Source: Rubrivirga sp046845755
GTDB lineage: Bacteria; Bacteroidota; Rhodothermia; Rhodothermales; Rubricoccaceae
Direction: 5' to 3'
Assembly (NCBI RefSeq): GCF_046845755.1
Contig: NZ_CP177357.1
Location: forward strand, 1,054,001 to 1,118,000
DNA length: 64,000 nucleotides
Shown here: positions 26,913 to 35,194 of the stretch, piece after piece
Numbering within the stretch: position 1 is the first letter of the stretch
Layout of the letters: the number at the start of each line of letters is the position of its first letter
Position numbers and translations under genes: made by a program
The notes under the pieces: generated by a model
Database searches by the model: none
What the model was told of the DNA's origin: nothing
Seen by the model: only the letters and a program-made list of their open reading frames with translations

Positions 26913-28049
26913 GTGGCCGAGTTGTTTGCCCGCGAATCCGACCGAGGGCTCGACGCCGACGCGCGCCGGGCCCTCGTTGCGTTGTCGCTCGTCCCGGGCG
27001 TGGGGGGCACGCGCGCCCGGGCGATCGTGGCGGCCTTCGGCGACGCCGCCGCCGCGTTCCGGGCCTCGGCCGCCGCGCTGAGGCGCGTCGAGGGCGTCGG
27101 CCCCCAGACCGCCGCCGCCATCCGGGCCTGGGACGACGGGCCCGCCGTCGACGCCCAGTTCGCGCGCGCCGACGCCGTCGGCGCCGAGCTGGTCGCCTTC
27201 GACGACGACGCGTACCCGGCGCGACTCCGCGAGGTCTACGACCCGCCCGCGCATCTGTGGGTCCGGGGCCGCCTGGATCCGGCCGACACGCTCGCGGTCG
27301 CCGTCGTCGGCACGCGGAAGGCGAGCGACTACGGGAAGCGCGTCGCGAGCGCGTTCGCCGAGGAGCTCGCCCGAGCCGGTGTGACCGTCGTCAGCGGGCT
27401 CGCGTACGGGATCGACATCGCCGCGCACCGGGCGGCTGTCGCGGCCGGGGGGCGGACGGTCGCCGTGCTCGGCTCCGGGGTCGACGTGCTGTACCCGGCG
27501 CGCCACGCGGGCACGGTCCGCGAGATCCTCGACCGGGACCTGGGCGCGGTCGTCTCCGAGCTCCCGCTCGGCGCCGCGCCCGACGCGGCCAACTTTCCCC
27601 GCCGCAACCGGATCGTCTCGGGCATGAGCCTCGCCACCGTGGTCGCCGAGGCGCGCGAGACGGGCGGCGCGCTGCTGACGGCGGCGCTGGCGCTGGAGCA
27701 GAACCGGGGCGTCTTCGCCGTCCCGGGCTCCGTCTTCGCCGACGCGCCGGGCGCGAACCGGCTGATCCAGGCGGGCGCCGCCGCCCTGGTCATGTCGGCG
27801 GCCGACGTGCTGGCGGAGGTGGCCCCACAAGCGGGGATCGCGCCGGCCGCCGAGCCGGTCTCGCTGCCCGCCGACCTCACCGCCATCGAGCGCCGCTTGC
27901 TCGACGCGCTCTCGGCCGAGCCCCGCCCGCTCGACGCCGTGTGCGCCGACGCCGACCTCGACACCTCGTCAGCACTCGTGTACCTCCTGCAGCTCGAATT
28001 CCGGGGGCTCGTGCGCCAGCTCCAGGGCAAGCAGTTTTTCCGCACCTGA
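26913..28049 (+). CDS. dprA: DNA-processing protein DprA
   Basis: Loads RecA on incoming single strands during natural transformation. The 378-aa product has an N-terminal HhH-like region (VPGVGGTRARAIVAAFGD, LRRVEGVGPQTAAAIRAWD) and the Rossmann-like DprA core (VAVVGTRKASDYGKRVASAF, VVSGLAYGIDIAAHRAAV, AVLGSGVDVLYPARH, FPRRNRIVSGMS). A C-terminal winged-helix segment ends in LEFRGLVRQLQGKQFFRT. The start is GTG. Presence of DprA hints at competence, though it is also common in non-transformable species. Confidence 0.95.
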   Translation: MAELFARESDRGLDADARRALVALSLVPGVGGTRARAIVAAFGDAAAAFRASAAALRRVEGVGPQTAAAIRAWDDGPAVDAQFARADAVGAELVAFDDDAYPARLREVYDPPAHLWVRGRLDPADTLAVAVVGTRKASDYGKRVASAFAEELARAGVTVVSGLAYGIDIAAHRAAVAAGGRTVAVLGSGVDVLYPARHAGTVREILDRDLGAVVSELPLGAAPDAANFPRRNRIVSGMSLATVVAEARETGGALLTAALALEQNRGVFAVPGSVFADAPGANRLIQAGAAALVMSAADVLAEVAPQAGIAPAAEPVSLPADLTAIERRLLDALSAEPRPLDAVCADADLDTSSALVYLLQLEFRGLVRQLQGKQFFRT

Positions 28050-28118
28050 GCCGCTCGCCAGCCGTGCGGGACCGCGGCGGCGGCGGCGCGCGTTGGCACG
28101 GCCCCACCCGTCGCCCGC

Positions 28119-29243
28119 GTGCTCCAGACCGTCCTCCTCATCCTCGCCGCGCTCTTCGTCGTGGTGACGGTCTTGCCGCTCTCCCGGTCGCACGCGTGGT
28201 GGGTGCGGATGTTCGACTTCCCGCGCTTGCAGATCGCCAGCGCGGCGGCCGTCGTGTGGGTGGCACTCGTGGCCGTCGCCGTGGTGGCGGGCGGCCTGGG
28301 TCTCTGGGGCTGGGTGCTGGTGGCGGCGCTGGGCGTCGCCGTCGCCCTCCAGGCCGTCCAGATGCTCCCGTATTCGCCGGTGTGGAGGGTCCAGACCCGG
28401 GATGCGGAGCCGATGCTCGCCAGCCCCGACCGCCGCCTGCGGCTCGTCGCCAGCAACGTGCTCATGCAGAACCGAGACGGCGAACGCTGGCTGTCGGTGA
28501 TCCGCGACGCCGACCCCGACGTCGTGGTCGCCGTCGAGGCCGACGACTGGTGGGCCATGACCGCCGGCGCGCTGACCGAGACGCATCCGCATACCGTGCT
28601 CGTGCCCCAAGACGACACGTATGGGATGCTGGTCTTTTCGAAGCTGCCGCTGACGCAGACCGAGGTCCGCCACCTCGTCGAGCCCGAGGTCCCGAGCCTG
28701 TACCTGACCGCCGAGCTCCGCTCCGGCGAGCCGGTCTCGCTCGTCTTTCTGCACCCGCGCCCCCCGCGCCCCGACATCGCCCAGGACTCGACGCTGCGCG
28801 ACGCCGAGCTCGTGCTCGCGGGCCGCGACGTGGCACAGATCGACGGGCCCGTCGTGGTCGCGGGCGACCTCAACGACGTGGCGTGGAGCCACACGACGCG
28901 CCTCTTCCAGACGCTCTCCGGCCTGCTCGACCCCCGCGTTGGCCGCGGGCCGTTCTCGACGTTCCACGCCGAGCACTGGTGGCTGCGCTACCCGCTCGAC
29001 CACGTGTTCCACTCCCACCACTTTTCGCTCGTCGAGCTCCGCCGCCTCGACGCCGTCGGCAGCGACCACTTCCCGATCCTGATCGAGCTCGAGATGGACC
29101 CGGCCGCCGCGCCGCTCCAGTCCGGCCCCGACGCGGAGACCGCCGAGCTCGACGCGGGGCGCGAGATGGTGGAGGACGCCGCCGAGGCGAAAGCGGACGA
29201 GTCGGAGGCCGAGCACCAGGAGCGGGTCGAAGAGGACCAGTAG
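28119..29243 (+). CDS. membrane-anchored endonuclease/exonuclease/phosphatase-family protein
   Basis: A 374-aa protein: three N-terminal membrane helices within about residues 1-80 (LQTVLLILAALFVVVTVLPL; ASAAAVVWVALVAVAVVAGG; LGLWGWVLVAALGVAVAL), then an EEP fold. Catalytic motifs include LVASNVLMQNRD (Asn), VVAVEADDWW (Glu/Asp), VVVAGDLNDVAWS (GDxND) and VGSDHFPI (SDH), all in family order. The tail is acidic and probably disordered. This layout matches the YafD-like/'endonuclease' family with an exported or surface catalytic domain; the substrate could be nucleic acid or a phospholipid. Start GTG. Confidence 0.88.
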   Translation: MLQTVLLILAALFVVVTVLPLSRSHAWWVRMFDFPRLQIASAAAVVWVALVAVAVVAGGLGLWGWVLVAALGVAVALQAVQMLPYSPVWRVQTRDAEPMLASPDRRLRLVASNVLMQNRDGERWLSVIRDADPDVVVAVEADDWWAMTAGALTETHPHTVLVPQDDTYGMLVFSKLPLTQTEVRHLVEPEVPSLYLTAELRSGEPVSLVFLHPRPPRPDIAQDSTLRDAELVLAGRDVAQIDGPVVVAGDLNDVAWSHTTRLFQTLSGLLDPRVGRGPFSTFHAEHWWLRYPLDHVFHSHHFSLVELRRLDAVGSDHFPILIELEMDPAAAPLQSGPDAETAELDAGREMVEDAAEAKADESEAEHQERVEEDQ

Positions 29244-29320
29244 GGCAGGGGAGAGGCCCGCGCCCGCGCCAATCCGCGTTCTCCTCACGCCTGGCCCCCA
29301 GTGGCCGGAAGGGGCGCACG

Positions 29321-29328
29321 TACTTTTC
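29321..29328 (+). promoter_or_regulatory. TACTTTTC -7-like promoter of the CBS-like gene
   Basis: TAnnTTTC box ending 24 bases before the ATG at 29353, followed by the usual C-rich leader. Confidence 0.45.
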
Positions 29329-29352
29329 CAGGCCCCCCGACACGCTCCCGCT

Positions 29353-30366
29353 ATGTGGTCCGACTCCATCCTCGACACGATCGGCAACACGCCGCTCGTC
29401 AAGCTTCGCGCCCTCGGTGCCGACCTCCCGTGCACCGTGCTCGCGAAGGTCGAGTTTTTTAACCCCGGCGGCTCGGTCAAGGACCGGATCGGCGTCGCGA
29501 TGATCGAGGACGCCGAGGCCAAGGGGCAGCTCCAGCCCGGCGGGACCATCATCGAGGGGACGAGCGGCAACACGGGCGCCGGCCTCGCGATCGCCGCCAT
29601 CGCCAAGGGCTACTCGTGCATCTTCACCACGACCGACAAGCAGAGCCCCGAAAAGGCCGACGTGCTCCGCGCGCTCGGCGCCGAGGTCATCGTCTGCCCA
29701 ACGGACGTGGCCCCGGACGACCCCCGCTCGTACTACTCGGTTGCCAAGCGGCTCAGCCAAGAGATCCCCAACTCGTTCTACCCCAACCAGTACGACCACC
29801 CGGCGAATGCCGAGGCGCACTACCGGACGACCGGCCCGGAGCTGTGGGCGCAGACCGACGGCCGGATCACGCACTACATCGCTGGCGCCGGCACGGGCGG
29901 CACCATCTCGGGCACGACACGCTTCCTGAAAGAGCAGAACCCCGACCTCACGACCGTCGGCGTCGACCCCTTCGGCAGCGTCTACGCCGAGTACTGGCGG
30001 ACGGGCGAGTTCAAGGAGTCGGAGATCTACCCGTACTACACCGAGGGCGTCGGCGAGGACATCCTGGCGGGCAACATGGACTTCTCGCTCGTCGACGACT
30101 ACGTCCAGGTCGACGACGCGACGGCGATGACGATGACGCGGCGGCTGGCGCGCGAGGAGGGCCTGTTCTGTGGGCAGTCGTGCGGGATGGCCGTCGCCGG
30201 CGCGCTCGACTGGCTGGAGGCGCACCGCGCGGATCTGTCGGACGAGGACGTGGTCGTGATCCTGTTGCCGGACAGCGGCTTCCGGTACCTGTCGAAAACG
30301 TACAACGACGACTGGATGCGCGAGCACGGCTTCCTCGACGCCGAGGCCGAGACGGCCGGCGCCTGA
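29353..30366 (+). CDS. PLP-dependent cystathionine-beta-synthase-like enzyme (candidate beta-replacement enzyme of lipid locus)
   Basis: A fold-type II PLP enzyme of 337 aa. Lys43 in NPGGSVKDR is the Schiff-base lysine; GTSGNTG (69-75) is the substrate loop and AGAGTGGTISG binds the PLP phosphate. The C-terminal half has CBS rather than O-acetylserine-sulfhydrylase features: YYTEGVGEDI, EEGLFCGQSCG and VVILLPDSGFRYLSKTYNDDWMREHGFL. The regulatory CBS-domain pair and the heme region of eukaryotic CBS are absent. The expected reaction is beta-replacement on serine or an activated serine, with homocysteine, sulfide or sulfite as the nucleophile. It converges on an alpha-oxoamine synthase gene 38 bases away, which raises the possibility of cysteate synthase (inference). 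Confidence 0.9.
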   Translation: MWSDSILDTIGNTPLVKLRALGADLPCTVLAKVEFFNPGGSVKDRIGVAMIEDAEAKGQLQPGGTIIEGTSGNTGAGLAIAAIAKGYSCIFTTTDKQSPEKADVLRALGAEVIVCPTDVAPDDPRSYYSVAKRLSQEIPNSFYPNQYDHPANAEAHYRTTGPELWAQTDGRITHYIAGAGTGGTISGTTRFLKEQNPDLTTVGVDPFGSVYAEYWRTGEFKESEIYPYYTEGVGEDILAGNMDFSLVDDYVQVDDATAMTMTRRLAREEGLFCGQSCGMAVAGALDWLEAHRADLSDEDVVVILLPDSGFRYLSKTYNDDWMREHGFLDAEAETAGA

Positions 30367-30401
30367 GTCCCCTCGCGGTCTGGGCGTGGGGCGGGGGACT
30401 C
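30365..30401. terminator. possible bidirectional hairpin between convergent genes
   Basis: Perfect 8-base arms GAGTCCCC and GGGGACTC with a 21-base loop, overlapping the end of the CBS-like gene and followed on the plus strand by CGCTAAAATC. No T-run; weak call. Confidence 0.35.
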
Positions 30402-30403
30402 CG

Positions 30404-31753
30404 CTAAAATCCGCCCTGGTAGGCGTCCAGCGTGGGCTCGTCGAGGTCGGGGAGGGTGCCGCCCATTGCCCCATCGCCGCAGAAGGGGAGAGCGCCGGCC
30501 CAGACCTCCGCGACGGCCGCCAGCAGCCGCTCGATGTCGGCCCGGGTGTGGACGGCCGAGACGCTGAGCCGGAAGCGCTGCTCGCGGGCCGGCACGACGG
30601 GCGCCTCGACGTGGTTGACGAACACGTCGCGCGCGTCGAACGCGTGCGCCATCGCGCGGACGTCGGCGTCGGGCGGGGCGGGCAGCGAGAAGATCGGCGT
30701 CACGCCGTCGGCCTCGAAGCCGAGCGCGCGCAGGCCGTCGGCGAGGACGGCCGCGTTCTCGACGAGGCGACCGTGGATCTCCGGCTCCTGCTCGATCACG
30801 TCGAGCCCGGCGAGGACTGCGGCGCACACGGCCGGCGACGGGGACGCGCTGAACACGTAGGCGCGCGAAAAGTAGCGGAGGTACTCCACGACGGCCCGGC
30901 TGGCGGCGACGAACCCGCCGGAGACCGCGAACGACTTCGAGAACGTGCCCACGACGGCGGTCGCGGCCTCGCACGCGTCGAACATCGCGAGCGTCCCACG
31001 CCCGCCCGGGCCGGTCACGCCGGTCCCATGCGCGTCGTCGACGATGAGCGCGGCGTCGTACCGACGGCACAGCTCGGCGACCCGGTCGAGGCGGGAGACG
31101 TCGCCCGTCATCGAGTACACGCCCTCGACGTTGACGAACACGTCGCGGTGGTTGGGGCGGTGCGCCGCGAGCGCGGCCTCGAGCGCCCGGAGGTCGCCGT
31201 GGGGGACCGCCCGCCCCTCGATCCGCCCGAGCTTGATCCCGTCGATAAACGAGGCGTGGCTGTGGGCGTCGTAGATCACCAAGTCGCCGGGGGCCGGGAG
31301 TGCGCTCAGGAGGCCCACGTTTGCGGCGTAGCCGCTCCCGTAGAGCAGCGCGGCCTCCTGGCCTTCCAGGTCCGCCAGCCGCTCCTCGAGCTCGCGGTGG
31401 AGCGGGCCGTGCCCGTTGAGCGCCGGCGGGCCGCCCACGCCCGCCCCGTGCTCGGCGACCGCCCGCTGCACGCGCCGCACGACGGTCGGGTGCGTCGCCA
31501 GCCCGAGGTAGTTGTTCGACCCGAACATGAGCATCGGCCGGGGCGGCCCGGTGTGGCTCTGCACCGTGACGACGCGGTCCATCGGTCCGAGGACGCGGCG
31601 GTACTGGAGGCCGTCGGTGCCAGCGGCCCGCTCCTCCAAGATCCAGTCGGTGAAGGTGGCCGTCCGCTCGGCGAGGCCGAGCCCGGAGCGGATCCGGATG
31701 AGGTCACGGTAGCTCATCCGCTTGCGCGGCGAGTCCTGGGGGACAGCCATCAA
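30404..31753 (-). CDS. alpha-oxoamine synthase (KBL/SPT-like), paralogue 1
   Basis: A fold-type I PLP enzyme of 449 aa that condenses an amino acid with an acyl thioester. After an 80-residue N-terminal extension it shows RPMLMFGSNNYLGLATHP, LNGHGPLHRELEERLADLEG, DAHSHASFIDGIKLG, VEGVYSMTGDVS, VDDAHGTGVTG (PLP Asp/His) and GTFSKSFAVSGGF, with the PLP lysine near residue 274. The lack of a transmembrane helix and the SPT/CqsA-like motif set fit serine palmitoyltransferase, cysteate acyltransferase, KBL or BioF. No biotin or threonine genes are nearby. The divergent DUF3467 gene and the second paralogue follow. Two start Met codons are adjacent. Confidence 0.88.
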   Translation of the reverse strand: MMAVPQDSPRKRMSYRDLIRIRSGLGLAERTATFTDWILEERAAGTDGLQYRRVLGPMDRVVTVQSHTGPPRPMLMFGSNNYLGLATHPTVVRRVQRAVAEHGAGVGGPPALNGHGPLHRELEERLADLEGQEAALLYGSGYAANVGLLSALPAPGDLVIYDAHSHASFIDGIKLGRIEGRAVPHGDLRALEAALAAHRPNHRDVFVNVEGVYSMTGDVSRLDRVAELCRRYDAALIVDDAHGTGVTGPGGRGTLAMFDACEAATAVVGTFSKSFAVSGGFVAASRAVVEYLRYFSRAYVFSASPSPAVCAAVLAGLDVIEQEPEIHGRLVENAAVLADGLRALGFEADGVTPIFSLPAPPDADVRAMAHAFDARDVFVNHVEAPVVPAREQRFRLSVSAVHTRADIERLLAAVAEVWAGALPFCGDGAMGGTLPDLDEPTLDAYQGGF

Positions 31754-31852
31754 GCCAGGGTGTGGTGGGCTCGTAGGCTACTCATCTTTGGGGCGCTCGT
31801 GTGTACCAACCTTTTGACCTATCGGTGCTGTGAAGTCGGATGTTCAGGTTTG

Positions 31853-31869
31853 CCATTGATAAACAATGG
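31853..31869. promoter_or_regulatory. candidate operator: perfect inverted repeat CCATTG-ATAAA-CAATGG
   Basis: In the unusually AT-rich 290-base region between the divergent alpha-oxoamine synthase 1 and DUF3467 genes. Six-base perfect arms with a 5-base spacer are typical of a dimeric regulator site. No other copy was seen in the window. Confidence 0.4.
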
Positions 31870-32012
31870 GTTGGGCGGGGGCGGCGTCTGGTCGCGGGGC
31901 GGTTGGGGCCACGACCGACCAGGACCTCCTGCGACCTGGCGCGGGCGAGTAGGCGGGCCCGTACGGAGGTGACGCCGTCACGGGGGAAGGGCTACGAGGT
32001 GGGCGGAGGCCC

Positions 32013-32020
32013 TAGCTTCC
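32013..32020 (+). promoter_or_regulatory. TAGCTTCC -7-like promoter of the DUF3467 gene
   Basis: Exact TAGCTTCC ending 23 bases before the ATG at 32044, with a C/T-rich leader like that of metG. Confidence 0.5.
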
Positions 32021-32043
32021 CGGTCCCCTCTTCCCCCGCCGTC

Positions 32044-32358
32044 ATGGAGCCCGCCCCCGCCAAGCCGCCGTCCCTCTCGATCGAACTGGCCGAGGACGTC
32101 GCCGAGGGCGTCTACTCGAACCTGGTGATGATCTCGCACAGCCCCGAGGAGTTCATCCTCGACTTTATCCGCGTGATGCCGGGTGTCCCGAAGGCCCGTG
32201 TCAAGAGCCGGATCGTGGTGACGCCGGGCCACGCCAAGCGCCTGCTGGCGGCGCTCGCCGACAACATCCAGCGCTACGAGGCCCAGCACGGCGACATCGG
32301 CGAGGTCCAGCCGCTTCAGCCGGACCTCCAGTTCTCCGGCCCCAGCGGCGAGGCGTGA
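32044..32358 (+). CDS. DUF3467 protein
   Basis: A 104-aa protein matching DUF3467 across its length: SLSIELAEDVAEGVYSNLVMISHSPEEFILDF, an IRVMPGVPKARVKSRIVVTPGHAKRLLAALADNI core (named here as the family's central R-V-x-T-P-x-H-x-K block), then IQRYEAQHG. The family is common in Bacteroidota and some anaerobes; function unknown. It is the only plus-strand gene between two minus-strand alpha-oxoamine synthase paralogues. The start was chosen at the conserved N-terminus, 24 bases after a TAGCTTCC box. Confidence 0.92.
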   Translation: MEPAPAKPPSLSIELAEDVAEGVYSNLVMISHSPEEFILDFIRVMPGVPKARVKSRIVVTPGHAKRLLAALADNIQRYEAQHGDIGEVQPLQPDLQFSGPSGEA

Positions 32359-32382
32359 GCCCGTCGTCATGTCGATGATCGT

Positions 32383-32406
32383 GGCCCGCTCCCGGTGGAG
32401 CGGGCC
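32383..32406. terminator. hairpin between DUF3467 and alpha-oxoamine synthase 2 (bidirectional)
   Basis: Perfect 10-base arms GGCCCGCTCC/GGAGCGGGCC with a 4-base CGGT loop in the 55-base gap between convergent stops. No T-run on either side, so termination strength is uncertain. Confidence 0.6.
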
Positions 32407-32413
32407 GCGTGGG

Positions 32414-33727
32414 TCAGAGCCCGAGCGAGGGCGTCCCGCTGGCCTGGCCGTCGCCCAGAGGCCGGACGTGCGTCGCCCAGACGGCATCGACGGCCTCCAG
32501 CAGGCGGTCGATGTCCTCGCGCGTGTGGTTCGCGGTCAGGCTCACGCGGAAGCGCTGCTCCGAGGTCGGCACGGCGGGCGCCTCGATGTGGTTCATAAAG
32601 AGCCCGCGCTCATTGAAGTCGTGCGCGGCGGCCCGGACGTCGGTGCCGGCCGGGACGGGGAGCGAGAACACGGCCGTGATGCCGTCGGCCGGGATGCCCA
32701 TGGCGTTGAGGCCGTCGGCGAGGTAGCCGGTCCGGTCCATCAGGCGGGCGTGGAGCTCGGGCTCGTCGGCCAGCACGTCGAGCCCGGCGAGGACCGCGGC
32801 GCAAATCGCCGTCGAGGGCGCCGTCGAGAAGACGTAGGCGCGGGCGAAGTAGCGGAGGTAGTCGACGACCTCGCGGTCGGCGGCGACGAACCCGCCGGAG
32901 ACGCCGAACGACTTCGAGAAGGTGCCCATCACGATGTCCACGGCGTCCGCCGCGTCGAACATGGCGACCGTCCCAGCGCCGTTCGGGCCCGTCACGCCCG
33001 TCCCGTGCGCCTCGTCGACGACGAGCGCGGCGCCGTGCGCCTGGCAAACCGCGCCGATCCGGTCGAGCCGGGCCACGCTGCCCGACATCGAGTAGACGCC
33101 CTCGACGCAGACGAAGACGTTCTGGTAGGTGCCCTGGGCCGCCGCCAGCTGGCGGTCGAGCGCCTTCGCGTCGTTGTGGGGGAACGGGCGCGCCTCGATC
33201 CGGCCCATCTTGAGCCCGTCGAGCGTCGAGGCGTGGATCTCGGCGTCGTAGAGGACGAAGTCCTTGGGGCCGGGGAGGGCGCTCATGAGGCCGACGTTCG
33301 CCGAGTAGCCGCTACTAAAGATCAGCGCCTCCTCCTTGCCCTCGTGCGCCGCCAGCCGCTCTTCGAGCTGGCGGTGGAGCGGCCCGTTGCCGTTCAGGAT
33401 CGGCGGGCCGCCCGCCCCGACGCCGTACTCGGCGACGGCCGCGCGGACCGCCTCGATCACGCGGGGGTGCGTCGCCAGCCCGAGGTAGTTGTTCGACCCG
33501 AACATCAGCATCGGCCGGGTCTGGCCGAGGTGGTCGCGGACGACGACCTCGCGGTCGGCGCGGGTCAGGACTTCGCGGAAGTGCAGGCCGTCGACCCCGT
33601 CGCCGCGCTCGCCGCGGATGCGGCCGGAGAACTCCGAAGTGCGCGAGGGGAGGTCGAGCTTGGTCCGGATGCGAACGAGGTCGCGGTAGGACAGCACATC
33701 CTTCGAATGACGTGGTGGGAGCGTCAT
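32414..33727 (-). CDS. alpha-oxoamine synthase (KBL/SPT-like), paralogue 2
   Basis: 437 aa, clearly paralogous to the gene at 30404-31753: both share an N-terminal SYRDLVRIR-type extension and the stretch RPMLMFGSNNYLGLATHP. PLP-site motifs are VDEAHGTGVTG and GTFSKSFGVSGGF (Lys near residue 273). Differences cluster in the substrate-facing loops (LYDAEIHASTLDGLKMG versus IYDAHSHASFIDGIKLG), as expected if the two act on different amino acids or acyl chains. Candidate roles: serine palmitoyltransferase, cysteate acyltransferase or KBL. Upstream DNA is AT-rich, with short palindromes. Confidence 0.88.
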   Translation of the reverse strand: MTLPPRHSKDVLSYRDLVRIRTKLDLPSRTSEFSGRIRGERGDGVDGLHFREVLTRADREVVVRDHLGQTRPMLMFGSNNYLGLATHPRVIEAVRAAVAEYGVGAGGPPILNGNGPLHRQLEERLAAHEGKEEALIFSSGYSANVGLMSALPGPKDFVLYDAEIHASTLDGLKMGRIEARPFPHNDAKALDRQLAAAQGTYQNVFVCVEGVYSMSGSVARLDRIGAVCQAHGAALVVDEAHGTGVTGPNGAGTVAMFDAADAVDIVMGTFSKSFGVSGGFVAADREVVDYLRYFARAYVFSTAPSTAICAAVLAGLDVLADEPELHARLMDRTGYLADGLNAMGIPADGITAVFSLPVPAGTDVRAAAHDFNERGLFMNHIEAPAVPTSEQRFRVSLTANHTREDIDRLLEAVDAVWATHVRPLGDGQASGTPSLGL

Positions 33728-33781
33728 GGGATTGGGTCAGCCAGGGGCTCTAATTAAGCCACGTGTGGACCCCGGGCGAGC

Positions 33782-33812
33782 CTTTAAAGTGCTGTCTCAA
33801 GTTGATCAATTG
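33782..33812. promoter_or_regulatory. AT-rich regulatory region of alpha-oxoamine synthase 2 with short palindromes
   Basis: Contains CTTTAAAG (33782-33789), TTGATCAA (33802-33809) and CAATTG (33807-33812) in a genome where such words are scarce. An ACAGCAC word here on the minus strand also occurs upstream of paralogue 1. Promoter or operator role is inferred. Confidence 0.35.
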
Positions 33813-33933
33813 TCCTAAGGGGCTACGGCACAGCCGCTTACAGAACGCACTTCTCTTTTTGCAATCTCCATTCTCATCCCAACCCAGGTCGTAGGGACCG
33901 GCTACGGTAGTGCACCGCGCCTACTCGGCCGGG

Positions 33934-35013
33934 CTACCGCTCCGATCGGGCGACGAGCGCGAGCGCCACGACGGCGAACAGCGCGTGCGGGAGCCACGCG
34001 GCCACGGCCGGCGGGATCGACTGGACATACCCGAGGGGCTCGATCGTTTTTTGGAGCGCGAGGTACACGAACGCCACGCCGAGGGCGACCGCGAGGTGGG
34101 CCGCCTGCCCGCCCCGGCGGCGCGTCGCCGCCAGCGGGACGGCCAGCAGGACCAGGATCAGGTTCGCGAACGGGTACGCCCACTTGGCGTGGTACGCGAC
34201 CGTCGCCCGGCCGCGCTCGGTCACGCCGGCCCGCTCCAGCGCAGCCACGTAGGCGCGCGCCTCCGGCAGCGTCATCCGCTCCGCGTCGCGCTCCGACTGG
34301 GCGAGGTCGCGGGGCAAGACGGTCAGCGCGGTGTCGAGCTGGCTGTGGTAGGTGTACACCTCGCGGCCGTCGGCGAAGGTGCGCAGGCCCACGTCGTCGG
34401 CGCGCCAGATCCCGAGCGAGTCGACGTACGTCATCTGGGCGGCGTCGAAGCGGCGGGACACGCCGCGCTCGCCGAGGGACACGACGGAGACGCGGAAGGC
34501 CTGGGCCCGCTCGCGGTCGAAGTAGCGCGCCGCGAGCACCTCGCCGGGCGCCGTCTGGCGGTAGATCTCGGCCCCGCCGCCCGCCTCGGGCGCGTCGCGG
34601 TAGTAGCGGTTCTGGAAGTCGTGGACGACCGCGTTCGCGCGCGGGACGGCGAACCCGTTGAAGGCCAGCATGAACGCCGTGAACACCAGGCCCGCGAGCA
34701 CGAACGGTCGCATAAAGCGCCGCGTCGGCACGCCCGCCATGTGGATCGCCGTCAGCTCCATCGACTGCGCAAGGCGGGCCGTCACGTAGACGGCGGCGAG
34801 GAACAGCGCGAGGGGGCTCGTCTGCCGCAGGATGTCGGCGAGGTAGTACAGGTAGTACTCGCCCAGGATCTGGCCCGTCGTCGCGCCCCGATCCAAGAAG
34901 TCGTCGATCCGCTCCGAGAAGTCCATCGTCACGAACGTCGCCGCCAGCAGGCCCATCAGCAGCAGCGACGCCGAGACGAAGCGCCGGAGGACGTGCCAGT
35001 CGAAGGTGGTCAT
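33934..35013 (-). CDS. LptF/LptG-family permease (YjgP/YjgQ)
   Basis: A 359-aa inner-membrane protein of the LPS export ABC system: LptF and LptG form the permease that extracts LPS into the Lpt bridge. Three N-terminal helices (FVSASLLLMGLLAATFVTMDF; LADILRQTSPLALFLAAVYVTARL; FMRPFVLAGLVFTAFMLAFN) precede a periplasmic jelly-roll (about 130-270), and three C-terminal helices follow (YPFANLILVLLAVPLAA...). The SMELTAIHMAGVPTRRF loop is the family's ELxAlxaaGis coupling segment. Only one copy is present here. The ATG at 35013 opens the first helix; an upstream in-frame extension is Arg-rich and not family-like. Confidence 0.9.
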   Translation of the reverse strand: MTTFDWHVLRRFVSASLLLMGLLAATFVTMDFSERIDDFLDRGATTGQILGEYYLYYLADILRQTSPLALFLAAVYVTARLAQSMELTAIHMAGVPTRRFMRPFVLAGLVFTAFMLAFNGFAVPRANAVVHDFQNRYYRDAPEAGGGAEIYRQTAPGEVLAARYFDRERAQAFRVSVVSLGERGVSRRFDAAQMTYVDSLGIWRADDVGLRTFADGREVYTYHSQLDTALTVLPRDLAQSERDAERMTLPEARAYVAALERAGVTERGRATVAYHAKWAYPFANLILVLLAVPLAATRRRGGQAAHLAVALGVAFVYLALQKTIEPLGYVQSIPPAVAAWLPHALFAVVALALVARSER

Positions 35014-35194
35014 GACTCGGTGGAGGGGGCGGCAGGCGGGCCGTGCAGTCCGAAGGTCGGGACATCTCGGCCGAGCGCGGGAGGGAACGTGGCCGGCTGG
35101 AGCACCGCCGTCGGCCTGCTCGCGACCCTGAGCTGCCCGCTCGCGGATCGCAGTCAACTCACCCAACCTGCGAATCCGTGCCGGGGCGCCCGAG

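Noticed and set aside
26891..29503. 870-residue plus-strand frame across dprA and the EEP gene
   Set aside because: Almost entirely Arg/Gly/Ala with no domain; dprA and EEP motifs lie in other frames.
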